Made by a program: the position numbers and the translations under genes. From positions 372,001 through 436,000 of the forward strand of contig JAIXMP010000015.1 of assembly GCA_025677815.1 (NCBI GenBank): DNA of 64,000 nt, written 5' to 3'. Within the stretch, counting starts at the first letter, position 1. Each line of letters opens with the position of its first letter. This document shows positions 1 to 12,852 of the stretch, piece after piece. Source of the DNA: Phascolomyces articulosus. Its lineage: Eukaryota > Mucoromycota > Mucoromycetes > Mucorales > Lichtheimiaceae. The notes under the pieces were generated by a model. It was not told the DNA's origin, made no database searches, and saw only the letters and a program-made list of their open reading frames with translations.

Positions 1-61
1 GTATTTTATATAACTATTCCTTTCTTTCATGTATTATATATGCATATATAAACTAGATCTT

Positions 62-77
<16 letters not shown>

Positions 78-100
<23 letters not shown>

Positions 101-101
101 T
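78..101. repeat. (GA)n microsatellite
   Basis: About twelve GA units directly follow a (TA)n run. This is a simple sequence repeat with no sign of function. Confidence 0.9.
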
Positions 102-210
102 GAGTGAATATATAAAGAAGAAGAAAGAGGTAAAGGAGTAAGTATATAGAGTAATGGTAATAATAGACTTCCTTGTTCATTATTATTTATTACAATTCGT
201 AGAAAATCCC

Positions 211-239
211 CTCTTCTTCTTCTTCTTCTTCTTCTTCTT
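211..239. repeat. (TTC)n microsatellite
   Basis: A run of TTC triplets, reading as GAA on the minus strand. It creates spurious Glu/Arg-rich open frames on that strand. Confidence 0.9.
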
Positions 240-654
240 GGCTCCTTGTCCCTTTTTCCACTTGTTCTTCTTCTCCCATCCATTTCCCCTCCCCCCCCCA
301 AAAAAAAAATCCCCCTAAGATGATGAATGCCCATTTGTGGGTATTGTTGCCGATGCGTCTATAAATTTTTCTCAGGCGGATGGATGGTGGTGACGCATTC
401 CATTTGCACATGGTAAAAAAAAATATCAATGTACAACCAAGTCACACACATACACAAAAAAAAGCAAATATGCAAAAATCGTTCATGATGAAAAGTAACT
501 TGAGAAACATAATCCATAATATTCTGGATAATAATTATTCTTGCTAATGGATATATTGATGCCAACATAAGACAACACCAGATAATATTTAATAATCAAA
601 ACAATTGTTTGCTTGTTATATACCAATGTATACATACTACTACTAATCGAACTA

Positions 655-681
655 ATAATAATAATAATAATAATAATAATA
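655..681. repeat. (AAT)n microsatellite
   Basis: About nine AAT units in non-coding DNA. Confidence 0.9.
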
Positions 682-2664
682 CATATTGACGATAATGTTA
701 CTCGTGCATATTATTGTCTGTGATATAAAAAAAAAAAGATATAAACAGGTTTAAATTATATATACAACTTTCTTTTTTTTTATAATTATTATTACGAACA
801 CTGTTATAAATAATTAGTTATTTATCTCAATAGATCAAAAGCTGACATAAGCTTATTAATAGTAATAATATCTATAGGAACCTATTTTTTTTGGTAACTA
901 GCCTTTTATTTATTTACATTGTAAAAGATGATTATACTATGATCAATATAATAAAGAACGATCGTTAACATAAAATACATGTACTTAGTATCTTGGTTAC
1001 TTTTCAAAGGATACTTCATCGATTTATTCACTTTTTTCTTTTAGTGTGATATTTGTATGTATATAAAAAAAAGGATAATGTGGCGTAAGAAGTAAGCTGC
1101 GGCAATAAAATTATTATTGACAAGCCTGTACGTAAATAAATTATAATAATATACACAGCAGAAAAAAGAAGTTATTCATATAATTTATATATTGGAATTA
1201 AAAAATCATATATTCTAATTTTATTTTTTTTATACGTTATAGATTGATAGTTATCAAACAATTCATTTTTTTTTTTTTAAAAAAAAAAACAAGTTAGTAA
1301 TAAAAAAAAGATATTGACAAAAGGAATAATCATAATTCATCATGATGATGTCGAAATGGGAAAATATTGTTATAAGAGGAGGGAGAGGGAGAAAGGCAGT
1401 ATTCATTATCAAATAAGTATATACTTATATAGAGGAGATGAGTCTATCTACTAAATATAAAATTGAGGAGAGATGAATATATAGACTGGTTTTTCTATTC
1501 ATATGCAATAGGTACGTAGGAACATTGTATCTATAAAATACCATTGTCTTTTTTTACGTTATGTTATTATAAACAACAAAAAGGATAAGTAGGCTTAAAA
1601 ACATAATTTGTTTTCTCCTCTTCTTTATTACCATTTATATAACAACACATAGAACACTCTCTCAAAAGTGCGATGATACATAAAGTTTATGCAATATTCA
1701 TGACGGCACCTTTATTTATTTAATAAGATGGGACGAAAACAAAAAAAAAAGTTTTTCAAAGATCGGCATCTTGCTTTTTTTTTTTTTACTCCTCCAGCTT
1801 GTTGTTGTTGTTAACATGATCAGCATTGCATTTATGGAAGGAGAGAAACCTTAACGATTATTATTATTTTATTATTGGATAGACAATGAAACAAAAAAAG
1901 TAGTTTTGGATTTTTTTTCTTCTCCTTCATCGTCGTATCCAACTTTTATATCCTCCCTTTTTTGTTTTCTGTACGGGATCATGATAATGATGACGATGGA
2001 TCATTCGGTTAAAATCCAATTCATTGGAAACTTATAAAATCATCATTAGATCAATTTAATGAAGAGAATCAATCATAGCAAAGGAGAAAGGATGATATTT
2101 ACCCACTAACTCTCTCACCTGTGTTATCAAATGTATACTGAGGTTGTCATATCCGTTGTATATATATGTATATATAGATTGATCTATGATAGAAAGGAGT
2201 GACTTCAGCAACTGTTTTCAATACATTATTATTGTTTTTGACGTTTCATTCGATTTACTTGATTTGGAAACGTGAATTGGTTGTTGCGTTAGTAAAATGA
2301 TATCTTTTTATTTGTTTGTTATTTTGATTTTTTTTTTTTTTAAAAAAAAAAAAAACGCCTCAACATCGATAAACAAAAAAATGAAAATGGTGGATTCTTT
2401 ATGATCTATTATTAGCAACGTGATTATTTTTTTAATCACCTTTATATTTTCATAGTAGGGTGAAGTGAATTTCGCGGATCATAATATTTCCGAATATGGC
2501 ATTATATAAACAAAATTAAATAAAATCAAATCGATCATCACAAGTCAACCAAAAGATGGATAAAAAATGTATAAATATATTATGTGTGTGTGTGGGAATA
2601 TCACATAAGATCTGTAAAGGTCTATAATACATATCATTCTAAAGTGACTAAAGATATCATCAAA

Positions 2665-2717
2665 ATATTTATATAAAGTGTTTTGCGTGTTTAAGAATAT
2701 AAAATTCGGGAGAGAAG
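2665..2717 (+). repeat. Left arm of a ~50-bp inverted repeat
   Basis: This arm shares the core GTTTAAGAATATAAAA plus TTCGGGAGAGA with the reverse complement of 3629-3680, allowing small mismatches and one gap. The arms enclose about 0.9-1 kb of AT-rich non-coding sequence. The arrangement resembles terminal inverted repeats of a non-autonomous DNA element. No transposase and no clear target-site duplication could be seen. Confidence 0.6.
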
Positions 2718-3628
2718 ATCCAATTTTTGGTACATTATTATTTCATCATTACAAACAGTACATCAATAAACTCTTTTCCTCGATTATAATTTCAAAAAAA
2801 AAAAAATAATATTTGTATTTTTTATAGATAGAAACTACAGAGATAAATAACCACACAGCTAAATAACTACACAGAAATAACCATGAAGGAAAAGCACCTA
2901 GTAAAAAACTACATCAAACAAAATGAATATAGTGGGAAGATGAAAAAATAATATTATGCCATTATCTCTTTTGTTATATAAAACAATGTATATATAAACA
3001 TGTATAATTCTCCCTCTTTTTTTCCGACTTGCAAATGAATATATATTATTGTGAAGTTGGCACTGATTAATCTGTTTCTGTACGCGAATAGTTGATTATT
3101 GTAATAAAAGGAGAAGAAAGGGGTTAAGAAGGCACTTTTGTAATATTATTTATAAAGTGAGAGAAGGAAGTTACTTTTTGGTTTAAAGTCCAGCTGCTAT
3201 ATATATCTTCTATTAAAAATGAATTGGTGCGATAAAAAAAAACCCTGTAGGGATACAGGGAAAAGGTTAAAGGTAAAGTGACAAGGGTGACATATATAAG
3301 AAAATGAAGCAAGATATAGACTAAATTAAGGTGGTAAAGTAAAAAAGCTATGAATATCAGTCAGCGTATATGCCATCTCTTCAGCATCTTTAGCGTGTAT
3401 TTCCTTCTTAAATTTAACATAGCGTCACTACAAAAACTGAATTAAAATAATAAAACAAGTAAAAGAGTATAAAATAGTACGCTCGCTGAGCGAACATGTA
3501 AATTATATGGTCTTGATAGGGTAGCTATGTACCCCCAAAATTAGAATAGGATTTGGCACGGCTGTTGTAGATGCTCTCATGTTTTTGAACTGCACAAATA
3601 AAAGCCTTCTTGGTATTTCTTTTCTTTC

Positions 3629-3680
3629 TGTCTCTCCCGAATTTTTATATTCTTAAACGCCAGAACACTATATTTATATA
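3629..3680 (-). repeat. Right arm of the ~50-bp inverted repeat
   Basis: Its reverse complement matches 2665-2717 at roughly 85% by eye. Similarity fades on both sides of the arm, so the repeat boundary is fairly sharp. Confidence 0.6.
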
Positions 3681-4016
3681 ACGCGTCTAGGAAATGACGA
3701 TGGGAAAAAAAAAGATTTTCTTTGAAAACCAATGAAATGATAAGAAAAAGAGTTGCTACGCAACATGAAATATATATATTCCGAAAACAGTGCCAAGGAT
3801 GACGTTTTTTTTTATCATTACGATCAAGTCAAAATAACGTGGAGTTCATATTATATATATATATATATTTATTCATAAAAAAAAGTTACACGATAACGAT
3901 ATATTAATACGAAATGATAATGTAGCAACTAAAAAAAAAAAGAACATATGTTTTAAAAAAAGAAGTATAAAAGAGAGAGAGAGAGAGGAGGGATAAATCA
4001 TAATATTATCCAAAAT

Positions 4017-4965
4017 TTATCTTGATTTTCGTTTTCCTTTTTTCTTTTGGCGTGTTTTTGCCACGTCATTATTCTCTAATGATGATTCGCTCGCCATATT
4101 ATTATTTCTGGAACCTTCCTTTTTCTTCAAGACTGTTGTCGCTATTGTTTGCTGCGTCATCGTCATTGTTGATCCTCCTTGTTGAGTATCATCATCATCA
4201 TCCATCATAATAGAGGAGTTGTTGTTCTTATGGATGAGTCAATGGACTGGCAAACTTGTTGCAACTGGATAAGCTAAATGAATGAGGTCACGCGGGAATG
4301 TCAGTATATAGTAATTCAAAAGATAAATAAACCGGCGCTTCATCCTCAATTATATATATATATATATATATATTACCTTGTGTGATTGTCGTGGTGCAAC
4401 CAGGAGCGGCATGAGTTTTATGATTGGCGTGACCTCGTTTACTTTTCTTTTTACCATTAGACTTTTTACTTTTTTTCTTAGTATGGGCTATCGTAATATC
4501 TTCTTCTTGTTGTTGAAAAACTACTTTTTTCAAACAACTTTTCAAGGTCAATAATCCTTCTTCTTGTTCTTGTTGTTTATCTTCTTCTGTCATGGTAGAT
4601 AGATATTGTTGTTGAATTTCTGCAATGATAAGTTCACAAAGCATTTCTTGATTAAATGTTTTTCTTTCCCATTCTTCGCGTCCACGACGACTCGCTTCTT
4701 GACGGCATTGTTCCAAAGATGGTAAAATATGAACTGTATTATGATCCAAATCAAAACTTACTCTACGTTTCTATATATATATATATATATATATATCTTT
4801 TAATGTCAAAAAAAAAAAATAGAGTTCCAACTTTTTTCTCTCTCCTTTTTTTTTTTTAAAAAAAAAATGGTGTCTTACGTTGTGTTGTTGCTTTTGTGGA
4901 GCGTTGACAGTTTGAGTGGTAGCAGTAGCAGAAGGTTGTTGAGTGTAAGATGAACGACGCACCAT
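4017..4965 (-). CDS. Small basic protein with an RVxF (PP1-docking-like) motif; function unknown
   Basis: The family was not recognised. Proposed exons on the minus strand are 4965-4879, 4770-4377 and 4177-4017, giving about 213 aa. Exon 1 is Gln/Thr-rich. Exon 2 opens with KRRVSFDLDHNTVHILPSLE; RVSF fits the RVxF motif used by many protein phosphatase 1 partners. A Glu/Gln-rich helical stretch and Lys-rich nuclear-signal-like clusters (KKKSKKSNGKKKSKR) follow. Exon 3 would add a second basic tail. The last junction is ambiguous: a better acceptor at 4274-4275 also keeps phase, but ends the protein after about 12 codons (stop 4241-4239; 171 aa). Both introns consist largely of TA repeats that abut the splice sites. 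A nuclear PP1-associated role is only a guess from the motif. Confidence 0.55.
4771..4797. repeat. (TA)n tract at an intron acceptor
   Basis: The tract forms the 3' end of intron 1 of the RVxF-protein gene. The acceptor AG is its last minus-strand dinucleotide, so repeat-length changes would alter the branch-to-acceptor region. Confidence 0.7.
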
Positions 4966-7900
4966 TATGAGTTTTAGATTGAAAAATAAAGGAAAAAAAG
5001 AAAAAGAGATAAAAAAAAACGTTGTTTAAGCGGGTCTTTTTTTTATAACTTTTTTCCCGCCTAAATGGGCTGTCTGGGCTTCTTTTTCAATTTTTATGAT
5101 AAGCAATATCACCTTTGAGTCATCTTACTTCATATCATTGGCTAATACACAAAATTTATGAGCAAGAAAAAAAGGGTTTTGAATACGTTTTTTATCAAAA
5201 ATAATTAAAGCACGAGTAAATCCCTCTTTTTTTTTCTTTCTTTTCCATTCTTTTCACTTCTTTTCTATTCTTTTTTTTTTTTTTTGCATAATGATTTTTA
5301 TATGGGAATTAAAAGAAGGTTTTATTGTAAACTAAAATGATATCTGATGTCTATAATGATATTCTATTCTTATATGACTCGCCAATCAAAGATAAAGGAG
5401 GTTTCATTTATTGAAACTGACAATACTCGACCAACAATGAAATGATTGGTTGATATGAGACACGCCATGGTCTTCTTCAATTTATCATATAGAGTGTTTG
5501 AATCTTTATAAATATGTTCAAGAATTATTTCTTCCTTACTTTTTCTTTTCGAGTATATAGTTATCAATTGTTTCAAATCATTTTTTTCCCTATCATACCG
5601 CCATATCGAATTGCTTGTCTGATGGCTAGTATATATGACCAGTATAGATTGTCAATAGAATGCACAACAAGACCATCAATATCCTTTTTTTTTTTTTGGA
5701 AAATGAGTGATGAAGCTTCATGTAAACGAATAATAGATATATATACATAACCTCATCAGAATACATTATTGATAGAAGGTAATTGATTCCATTTCCCCCA
5801 CTTTGGTTTATATCTTCGTGGCTTTCAAAACCGAATATATGCTAAATTTGATTGACCCACTTTTGTGAATGTGACAGCAGGATATACAATTTAAATATCA
5901 GGAGATATAAAAATATATGTAAATGAGGATACGCGATACCAAGTTCCATTGTGGGAAGTGGACGTTCGTTTCCTTTATATTAACATTTGCCAAAGCAACT
6001 CAAACAAAAGCCCATGGTTTGTTCATGATAAAAACTGAGATCTTTCAAATCTTACTTCGTTATTATTAGAATGAATGATGTATAAAGCATATTGGAACGT
6101 TAAGTAATGTATGGACAAAGTAGTTATATATGTATCCAAGTGAATACGATATAGAAAAAGATAGTTGAAAGGGTTTATATAATATGTATGAATTAACGAC
6201 AATCATTCAAAAAGCCATGTCATTATTTATATAATTATTTCTACACTTATCTCGACATTTTTTTTTCAATACTTTCCTTATTAGATGTTCATCTTCAAAC
6301 CTTGGTGCAGAATGTGATGATATATACTTGTTACAGATTGTCGTATCTCTTCCTCCCTTTCCCAAACCCTATATCTCTCTCTGATGTTTGCAAAATGTTT
6401 CAAAATTACGTGCAAATAGACTATCATCCGCCATGTTCTTTGGTTGTTTTCCAAGCAACAGTGTATTCTCTTCGTTACTATCTTCTTCATTATACCTTCT
6501 TCTCCGGCTATTTCTTAATGTTTGAGTTACACAGTCAAACACCATCGTGAAAAATCGCCCCTAATATAGAACCCAAATTAAAATAGTTTCTTCTCATTAA
6601 ATTGTTAATCAATCGATACTGAAACTCGGGCGGGGTTGCGTCCAAGGCTGCTTAAGGTGTTTGGAAAGACATACATTTCCCAAAATTGTAAATTGAAAAC
6701 ATCTTTATCACGCCCTACAGATAATAATAGTAGCTGTTGAGACAACTCGTACAAGGAAAAAAAAAAGAATAAATCATTTCATAACGTACGCTTTAAGTTT
6801 GGCCAGTATTCCTTTTACATGAGATCCTCTTCAACCATTTTTATCAAGAACGTTAGATAGATCGTTTGCATCTTCCTGCAAAAAACTTGTCGGATATCTC
6901 TTTTGTTACAAACACACACGTTTTCTTTACTGATTTTACAACTTTACCCTACATCACATCTTGTTAGACTCAAGATGAAGTGAGAAACACCTGGTGAATA
7001 CCAGGAGTTGGGAAGTATTGAAATCAACAGCTGTCTACGGGTTCCTCGATGGAATGCATTGAGCGCACTTGATGGAATGGACATTTATGAAAGAGATGAG
7101 TATTTATTTTATTTTATTTTTTGGCACGTATTTATGCGATTTCCTTTAGCTCGGTTGCTTTCGTTATTCATGTTCAAAATTAGTTTGTAGAAGCTAGTAC
7201 ATAGCATTGCCACTGTGGGCCGACCGTTTTACGACGATAAACGAACAATTAATATAATTTTGGGTAATAGGACTATAACGTTGATATTGAAGAATCATAC
7301 GTTATTTAAAGTAAAACCTCATAGACTAATAAAACAGCAGTAGGAAAGATTGCAACGAGTTGTTCAGCTTAAAGTCGAGAATAATAACGTCGAGACGTTA
7401 CTTAAATGCACATTCTAATGTTGGATCAAGAATTTGTCAATATTTTGGAACCGCTGCTTTGGTACTGAAAAAAAGAAGATTGATGAAAAGACCTTATTAT
7501 CACTACTGTCATTATTATATTATTAATGGAACACATTACTATCATTAGCTTTTTTTTAACACACATTGTCAGTATCACGGGATATTTTTATATTCGTCAT
7601 AACTATGATTGAAATACTTAGCTATTATACGTCATAAAAATGTTTTATCTACTGTATACTGGACAAAAGTAAATCGACAAGAATCAACAAGACTGAGCAG
7701 ATAGATATGGATATGGTACCGGATATGAATTAAAATCTCATGTATTTAGAAACAAATGTGGGGTTTGCATGATGTCGTAATGAGTGATGATAGTATTGAT
7801 TTGATAGTATATACAACCCTCTTTGTATGGTTTTGTATATAGTAATAATGATGAAGTGTGATGAATAAACCTGGACAGATAGATAAGAAAATGTGTTTCT

Positions 7901-9011
7901 TGGAAAAAAACAATATGAATGGAAGATTTTTAATTATGAGTAATGAAAAATATTCATCATACTAATTTAGTTAAACGTAGTTTCTAAGTGTGTTTGGAGA
8001 GATGGTGTTTTAGTTATTGTTATCAATATATTATCCCTACGTATCTTTAACTTTTTTCTTTCTTCATTTTGAGCATTTATTATACTTATCACCAAAAGAA
8101 ATAAAAAAGACCATGCTAAAGAAGTGCGGGGGTAGAAACCGATTTATTTGTTGCCAACACTCTACGACGTAACATCAAGTTACAATTTACCATACGCTAC
8201 ACGAAATCAACGCCAAAATGAAAAAAACATAATCCAAGAAATATTCCTCTACCAATTTAATAAGTTCCCACCAACGCGAAATCACAGGAAAAATCCTGTT
8301 ACAGGAACAAAGTTATTTACTTATTACTAAGCTTACCTATTTATTTACTATTCATTCACTCACTTTTTTTTTGTTGGTATATAAATATATCATAATTATT
8401 ATTGTTATTATTAGTATTATTTAATAAACTAATAAATGCATAGAATGTTAACTTAAAAAAAAAGAACGTAATTCATGTTGGTTGTTGTTGTGTAAGTAAA
8501 AAAACGTACGACGTGCCCCGGTCCAATCTATTGTCTATGTTAAAAAGATAAAAAAAATCGCCGTATGTAGTAGTTCTACTCTTCTTTATGGATGAATAGA
8601 ATAAACAATAAAGAAGAAACAAGAAACAATCGTATTTTTGATTATAACATTTTTTTTTTCTTTTAATAATTTTATTATTACCCCTATTTGGTTCTCATCT
8701 TGTTCTATTTCCTCTCTTTCGTCCGTAACTTGATATCTTTTTTTTTCTCCCCTCTCTTTCTTTCTCGCTTTGCCACTGAAATAACTATATATTTTATATA
8801 TATATAACTAATCCACAATACCACACACACACTCTTTTTTTTTTTTTTTTTTCATTCATTGACATTTATATAAATATATTTATATAACATATATATATAT
8901 ATATATATATATATTCTAATAATAATAATAATAACCATAATAGTACCATTCATAATAACCTCAACTCAACGATAACACACATCAAAACCAAAAAATATTT
9001 ATATTTAGTCC
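4966..9011. other. Intergenic; no supported gene
   Basis: About 4 kb between the start of the minus-strand RVxF gene and the AGC kinase. Open frames at 5370-5750, 6281-6550, 7008-7190 and 7360-7548 are short, have no recognisable domain, and read equally well in other frames. Several hundred bases before the kinase are pyrimidine-rich and end in a (TA)n run near 8890-8914 and an AAT run; this is probably promoter and 5' UTR. Nothing else was seen. Confidence 0.5.
8889..8915. repeat. (TA)n microsatellite upstream of the kinase
   Basis: TA dinucleotide run about 100 bp before the kinase start codon, followed by AAT repeats. It may act as an AT-rich promoter element, but nothing specific supports that. 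Confidence 0.7.
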
Positions 9012-11772
9012 ATGGCAGCCGCTATTGACTCTGATTACCAAGACGTCAACATGGAGATTTCCGCCCCACCTCCTTCTTATGGTGCTCAGATGCCATCTAG
9101 ACTTAAAACCATGTTTCATGGTGAACCTACTTTACCTACAACGTCAACGACACCACCACCACAAGCTCCTCCTTCATTTACAGTCCCCAATGACTTTACA
9201 GAACCCAAAGTACAAAAAGGATTCAAAAGTAATTCTTGGTTTTCAACTGCTTCGTTTCACCCAAACAACAAAACTGTACGTCGAGTCGTTTCTGCACCCA
9301 ATGCCAACCTATTAAACATGACAAAAAGCCAACAACAACAGCAACAACAACATCCCAGCTTTCATAGTTTAAAACTTCAAACAGCACCTAGTATTGCAGA
9401 AAGTTCTATTAGTAGTAATAGTAATAGTAGTAGTAGTGGTGCTTCCAGTACCATGTCTGTTCCTGCACTCCAACGTTTACGTCCTTGTCGTCGTACTTAT
9501 TCGAGTAGTAGTATCAAAGTCAAAAAAGTAGAAGTGGGACCTTCTAGTTTTACAAAAATTCGTATGTTGGGTAAAGGAGATGTTGGTAAAGTGTATATGG
9601 TGCGTCAAAAAGGATCCGATAAACTCTATGCCATGAAAGGTAATATCATCTCTTTCTTTTTTTCTTCTTCTCTCCTTCTTTTCAATGAAAGAATGAATAG
9701 GATGATCGATCAAAATGAATGATGAAAAAAAAAAAGAGATTTATTCGAGTTTATTAAAAGATTATATCTAAAAACGGGTGTTCATCTAGTACTTTGTAAA
9801 CGAGAAATGATTAAACGAAACAAGATCAAACGGGCACTTGCAGAACAAGAGATTTTATCAACAGCCAACCATCCATTTATTGTTACATTGTATCATTCAT
9901 TTCAAAGTCAAGATTATCTTTATTTTGTCATGGAATATTGTATGGGTGGAGAATTTTTCCGAGGTAAAACATAAATTTTTATTATTTCTTTTTCTTCTTG
10001 TTTCCTTTTAGTTGTAACATGAATTATTATTATGTTTGGTTTCGGTAGCATTGCAATTACGCCCTGGCAAATGTCTGAGTGAAGAAGGTGCTAAGTTTTA
10101 CGCAGCGGAGGTCACTGCCGCTCTTGAATATCTTCATCTTCAGGGCCATATTTATCGTGATCTCAAACCAGAAAGTATGTTTTTATTATTATTAATGTGG
10201 GGATGTTTGAATAATAGTGTGTGGATATGTGTGGTTATTGAATTTTTTTAAGGGTAGAAAGCAAATGTCTGTTTATACTATCTGTCATTTCTCTCCTTTT
10301 TGGGTACTAACAGAAAGAAACATACGGATAATTCATTAGATATTCTACTTCACCAGAGTGGTCATATTATGCTGACGGACTTTGATCTGAGCAAAGGTTC
10401 ACATCCTCCTGGAAAACCTTGCGTTGTAAAATCAAGTTCACCTTATATGGTACGTCTCTATACTATTTTTTTTTCTTATTCTTGTTATGACGACTATAAT
10501 AATCCTTTCTTCTTCTCCTCCTCCCCCATCTAATTTTTCAAATATCTGCACAATCCTTATAACGCACACATACATATTATCACACACACACACACACAAA
10601 ACTCTCTTTCTCTCCTCCAATTATATCCTCACGACAAAATTCTAAAATGGATGGATGCATATATAACTTATTACTTACATCAATTGGACTCTTTTCTTTC
10701 TATTTTTATTTCATAATTTATTATTATAATGATTAGCCACCTTCCATCGATACCAGAAGTTGTGTAAGCAATTTACGAACAAATAGTTTTGTTGGTACTG
10801 AAGGTAAGAATAATTACATCTTTTCTCTCTCCATAGTCTCTCTTATTCTCACCTTTTCCTTCCATCCACTCTCGCCCCCCCCTTTTTTTTCATGATTCCT
10901 TATCTCTCATGGCGCATAAAGTGAACCCATTTTCCTGTTAGTCAAAATATGAAGAAATAAGTGAGAAACAATGAATTATATAATAACTAAATTTCAATCT
11001 ATATTTATATTCCTGCAGAATACATTGCCCCTGAAGTGATCAAAGGTTGTGGTCATACAAGTACTGTAGATTGGTGGACATTGGGTATTTTGATATTTGA
11101 AATGCTTGTAAGTGATTCAAAGTGACAAGTCCTGATCATTATTTGACAAGCCAAAAAAAAAACATAATACTAATAAATGAACCATCCATATAGTACGGTA
11201 CAACACCATTCAAAGGCAACAATCGTAATGAAACATTTTCACGTATTTTACATTACGAACCCTTATTTGCAGAGCAACCAGCACCTTACAAAACTAGTCT
11301 TACCAATCATGGCAAGAGTTTGATTCGTAAATTATTACATAAAGATGAACATAAGCGGTTGGGATCACGAGCAGGTGCTTCTGATGTCAAGGCGCACCCA
11401 TTCTTCAAAAACATTAATTTTGCATTGCTTCGTCACTGTGTCCCTCCCATTGTCCCTCTCCTGCAGAAACCTAATGGTATTGATGCTATTAACTTTAGAA
11501 AGATGCCACCAGAGAGCATGAGTTTGGATTTGGAACAGGATAGTGTGATGATTACTTTTAGGGATGGTAGTAATTCTTCTTCATCAAATAATCCTTTTGA
11601 TAAATTTAATTCAAGTAAGTGAATATGCCTTTTTTTTTTTCTTTTTACATATGAGTTTTTTTTTTCATAATAAGAAGACTAATAAAAATATATGTATTTA
11701 TGTGTATTAGTTACTGTATATCATGATGGTGATTCTGATTCAGAAATGGATTCAAACAGTACTTTTGCTTAA
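9012..11772 (+). CDS. AGC-family serine/threonine kinase, FPK1/KIN82 (NRC-2) type
   Basis: Eight exons (9012-9639, 9790-9963, 10049-10174, 10340-10449, 10737-10803, 11019-11107, 11194-11614, 11711-11772) join in frame to 558 aa. Residues 1-175 are a low-complexity Pro/Gln/Ser N-terminus. The kinase domain starts near 179 with the glycine loop LGKGDVGKV, the ATP lysine in YAMK, and YRDLKPEN with catalytic Asp ~305. LTDFDLSK carries DFD rather than DFG at ~323-325, as is usual in this subfamily. An activation segment [15 protein letters not shown] holds the likely PDK1 site (Ser ~363). NPFDKFNS lies in the C-terminal tail. In yeast, Fpk1/Kin82 activate phospholipid flippases; NRC-2 relatives act in hyphal growth. 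The family is secure; the flippase substrate is inferred from homologues. Confidence 0.92.
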
Positions 11773-12852
11773 AAAAACAAGTCTTTTTTATATATCAACG
11801 ATGAGGAATCCATCATCAGCATTTATCATCCATCCTCTTTATATATTATATATACATCTGAATCATTACTCACTACCTATTACTATTTTGCCTTTCTTTC
11901 TTACATATTAATAATTCAAACAAAGCACATAGCTTGAATGGTAAAATTCTTTCTCTCTCTCCTTTCTCATCCAACAAAAAAAAAAGTAAACCCTTTCAGG
12001 AAATCCTCTTGCTCCTCCTCCAAAAAAAAAAGAAATAATAACCAAAAAAAAAAAAAAAAAAAAGATAATAATAACCCATCTTCTCCTTCTTTTTTTTCCT
12101 TATACCCTAATAATTCATAATATCTTCTTTAAACACACCTTTTGTCTTGCTTTATTGCATCTTGACCTTAATTTTGTATTTGCTTCTTACCTTTCCTTTT
12201 TCTCTCTCTCCGTTTATACTCTTAATTTGCATCAAGCTCTTTTTTTTATTTATATATTTCTATATATTACTATATCAAAGTTATTTTACAGTATTAATGA
12301 AATGAACCGTATTTTTTTTAATTCTATACATATATATATATTTAAAATTGACATGTTTGTTTCAATTTGTGGATGAATATGTATGTTGTTCCTGTAAAGA
12401 ATAAGAGAGTGATAGGTGCACGCAGATGTGGCAACACTAAAACAATCACCATCACAACGACGTTTATGTTTTTTATGCTACCAAACAAAATATATATAAG
12501 ACATTCGCATTTTAGAAGGGTATTAAAAAAAACAAAATAATAAGATGTATCATTTTATCACTAACAAACTAACATACGAAACTTCAACATTCATTCAAAT
12601 ACAATAAAAATAATATAATGCAACATAAAAACAAAAGGTTTTTAATATGATGTTTTTTTCATTTTTGAAGCTTATTTGAAATTATCAATTTCTAAAGATT
12701 GGGATTTTTTTAAAACAACAAAAGTTAATTTGTTTATAGAAGTGTGAATTTGTGCGTTTGTATGAGTCGTGCGTGAAAAAAAAAGTGTATAACATGGTTG
12801 GAAAGGGTTTCTTTTTTTAGTGAATTAACAAAATGTGTGTTGAAAAATTAAT
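11773..12852. other. Intergenic between convergent kinase and ATP synthase alpha genes
   Basis: This holds the 3' ends of two convergent genes. Pyrimidine and poly-A tracts dominate 11930-12110, and AATAAA-like signals occur near 12600. Short open frames at 11938-12376 are low-complexity and not supported. Confidence 0.6.

Larger units (their letters stand above)
1..4016. other. Gene-poor AT-rich stretch with microsatellites
   Basis: No coding region is supported here. Open frames are short, rich in low-complexity peptide, and look like nothing known. Visible structures are a (TA)n-(GA)n tract near 64-101, a TTC tract at about 211-239, an AAT tract at about 655-681, many A/T homopolymers, an inverted-repeat pair (listed separately), and a small perfect hairpin at about 3243-3260 (arms CCCTGTA/TACAGGG). 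Part of this may be the downstream region of the minus-strand gene that ends near 4017. Confidence 0.6.

Noticed and set aside
53..334. Arg/Glu-rich and Ser-Leu-rich frames on the minus strand
   Set aside because: They are translations of TTC and GA microsatellites.
4288..4376. Ile-Tyr repeat as part of the RVxF protein
   Set aside because: It comes from reading the TA-repeat intron through; a phase-matched GTAATA donor precedes it.
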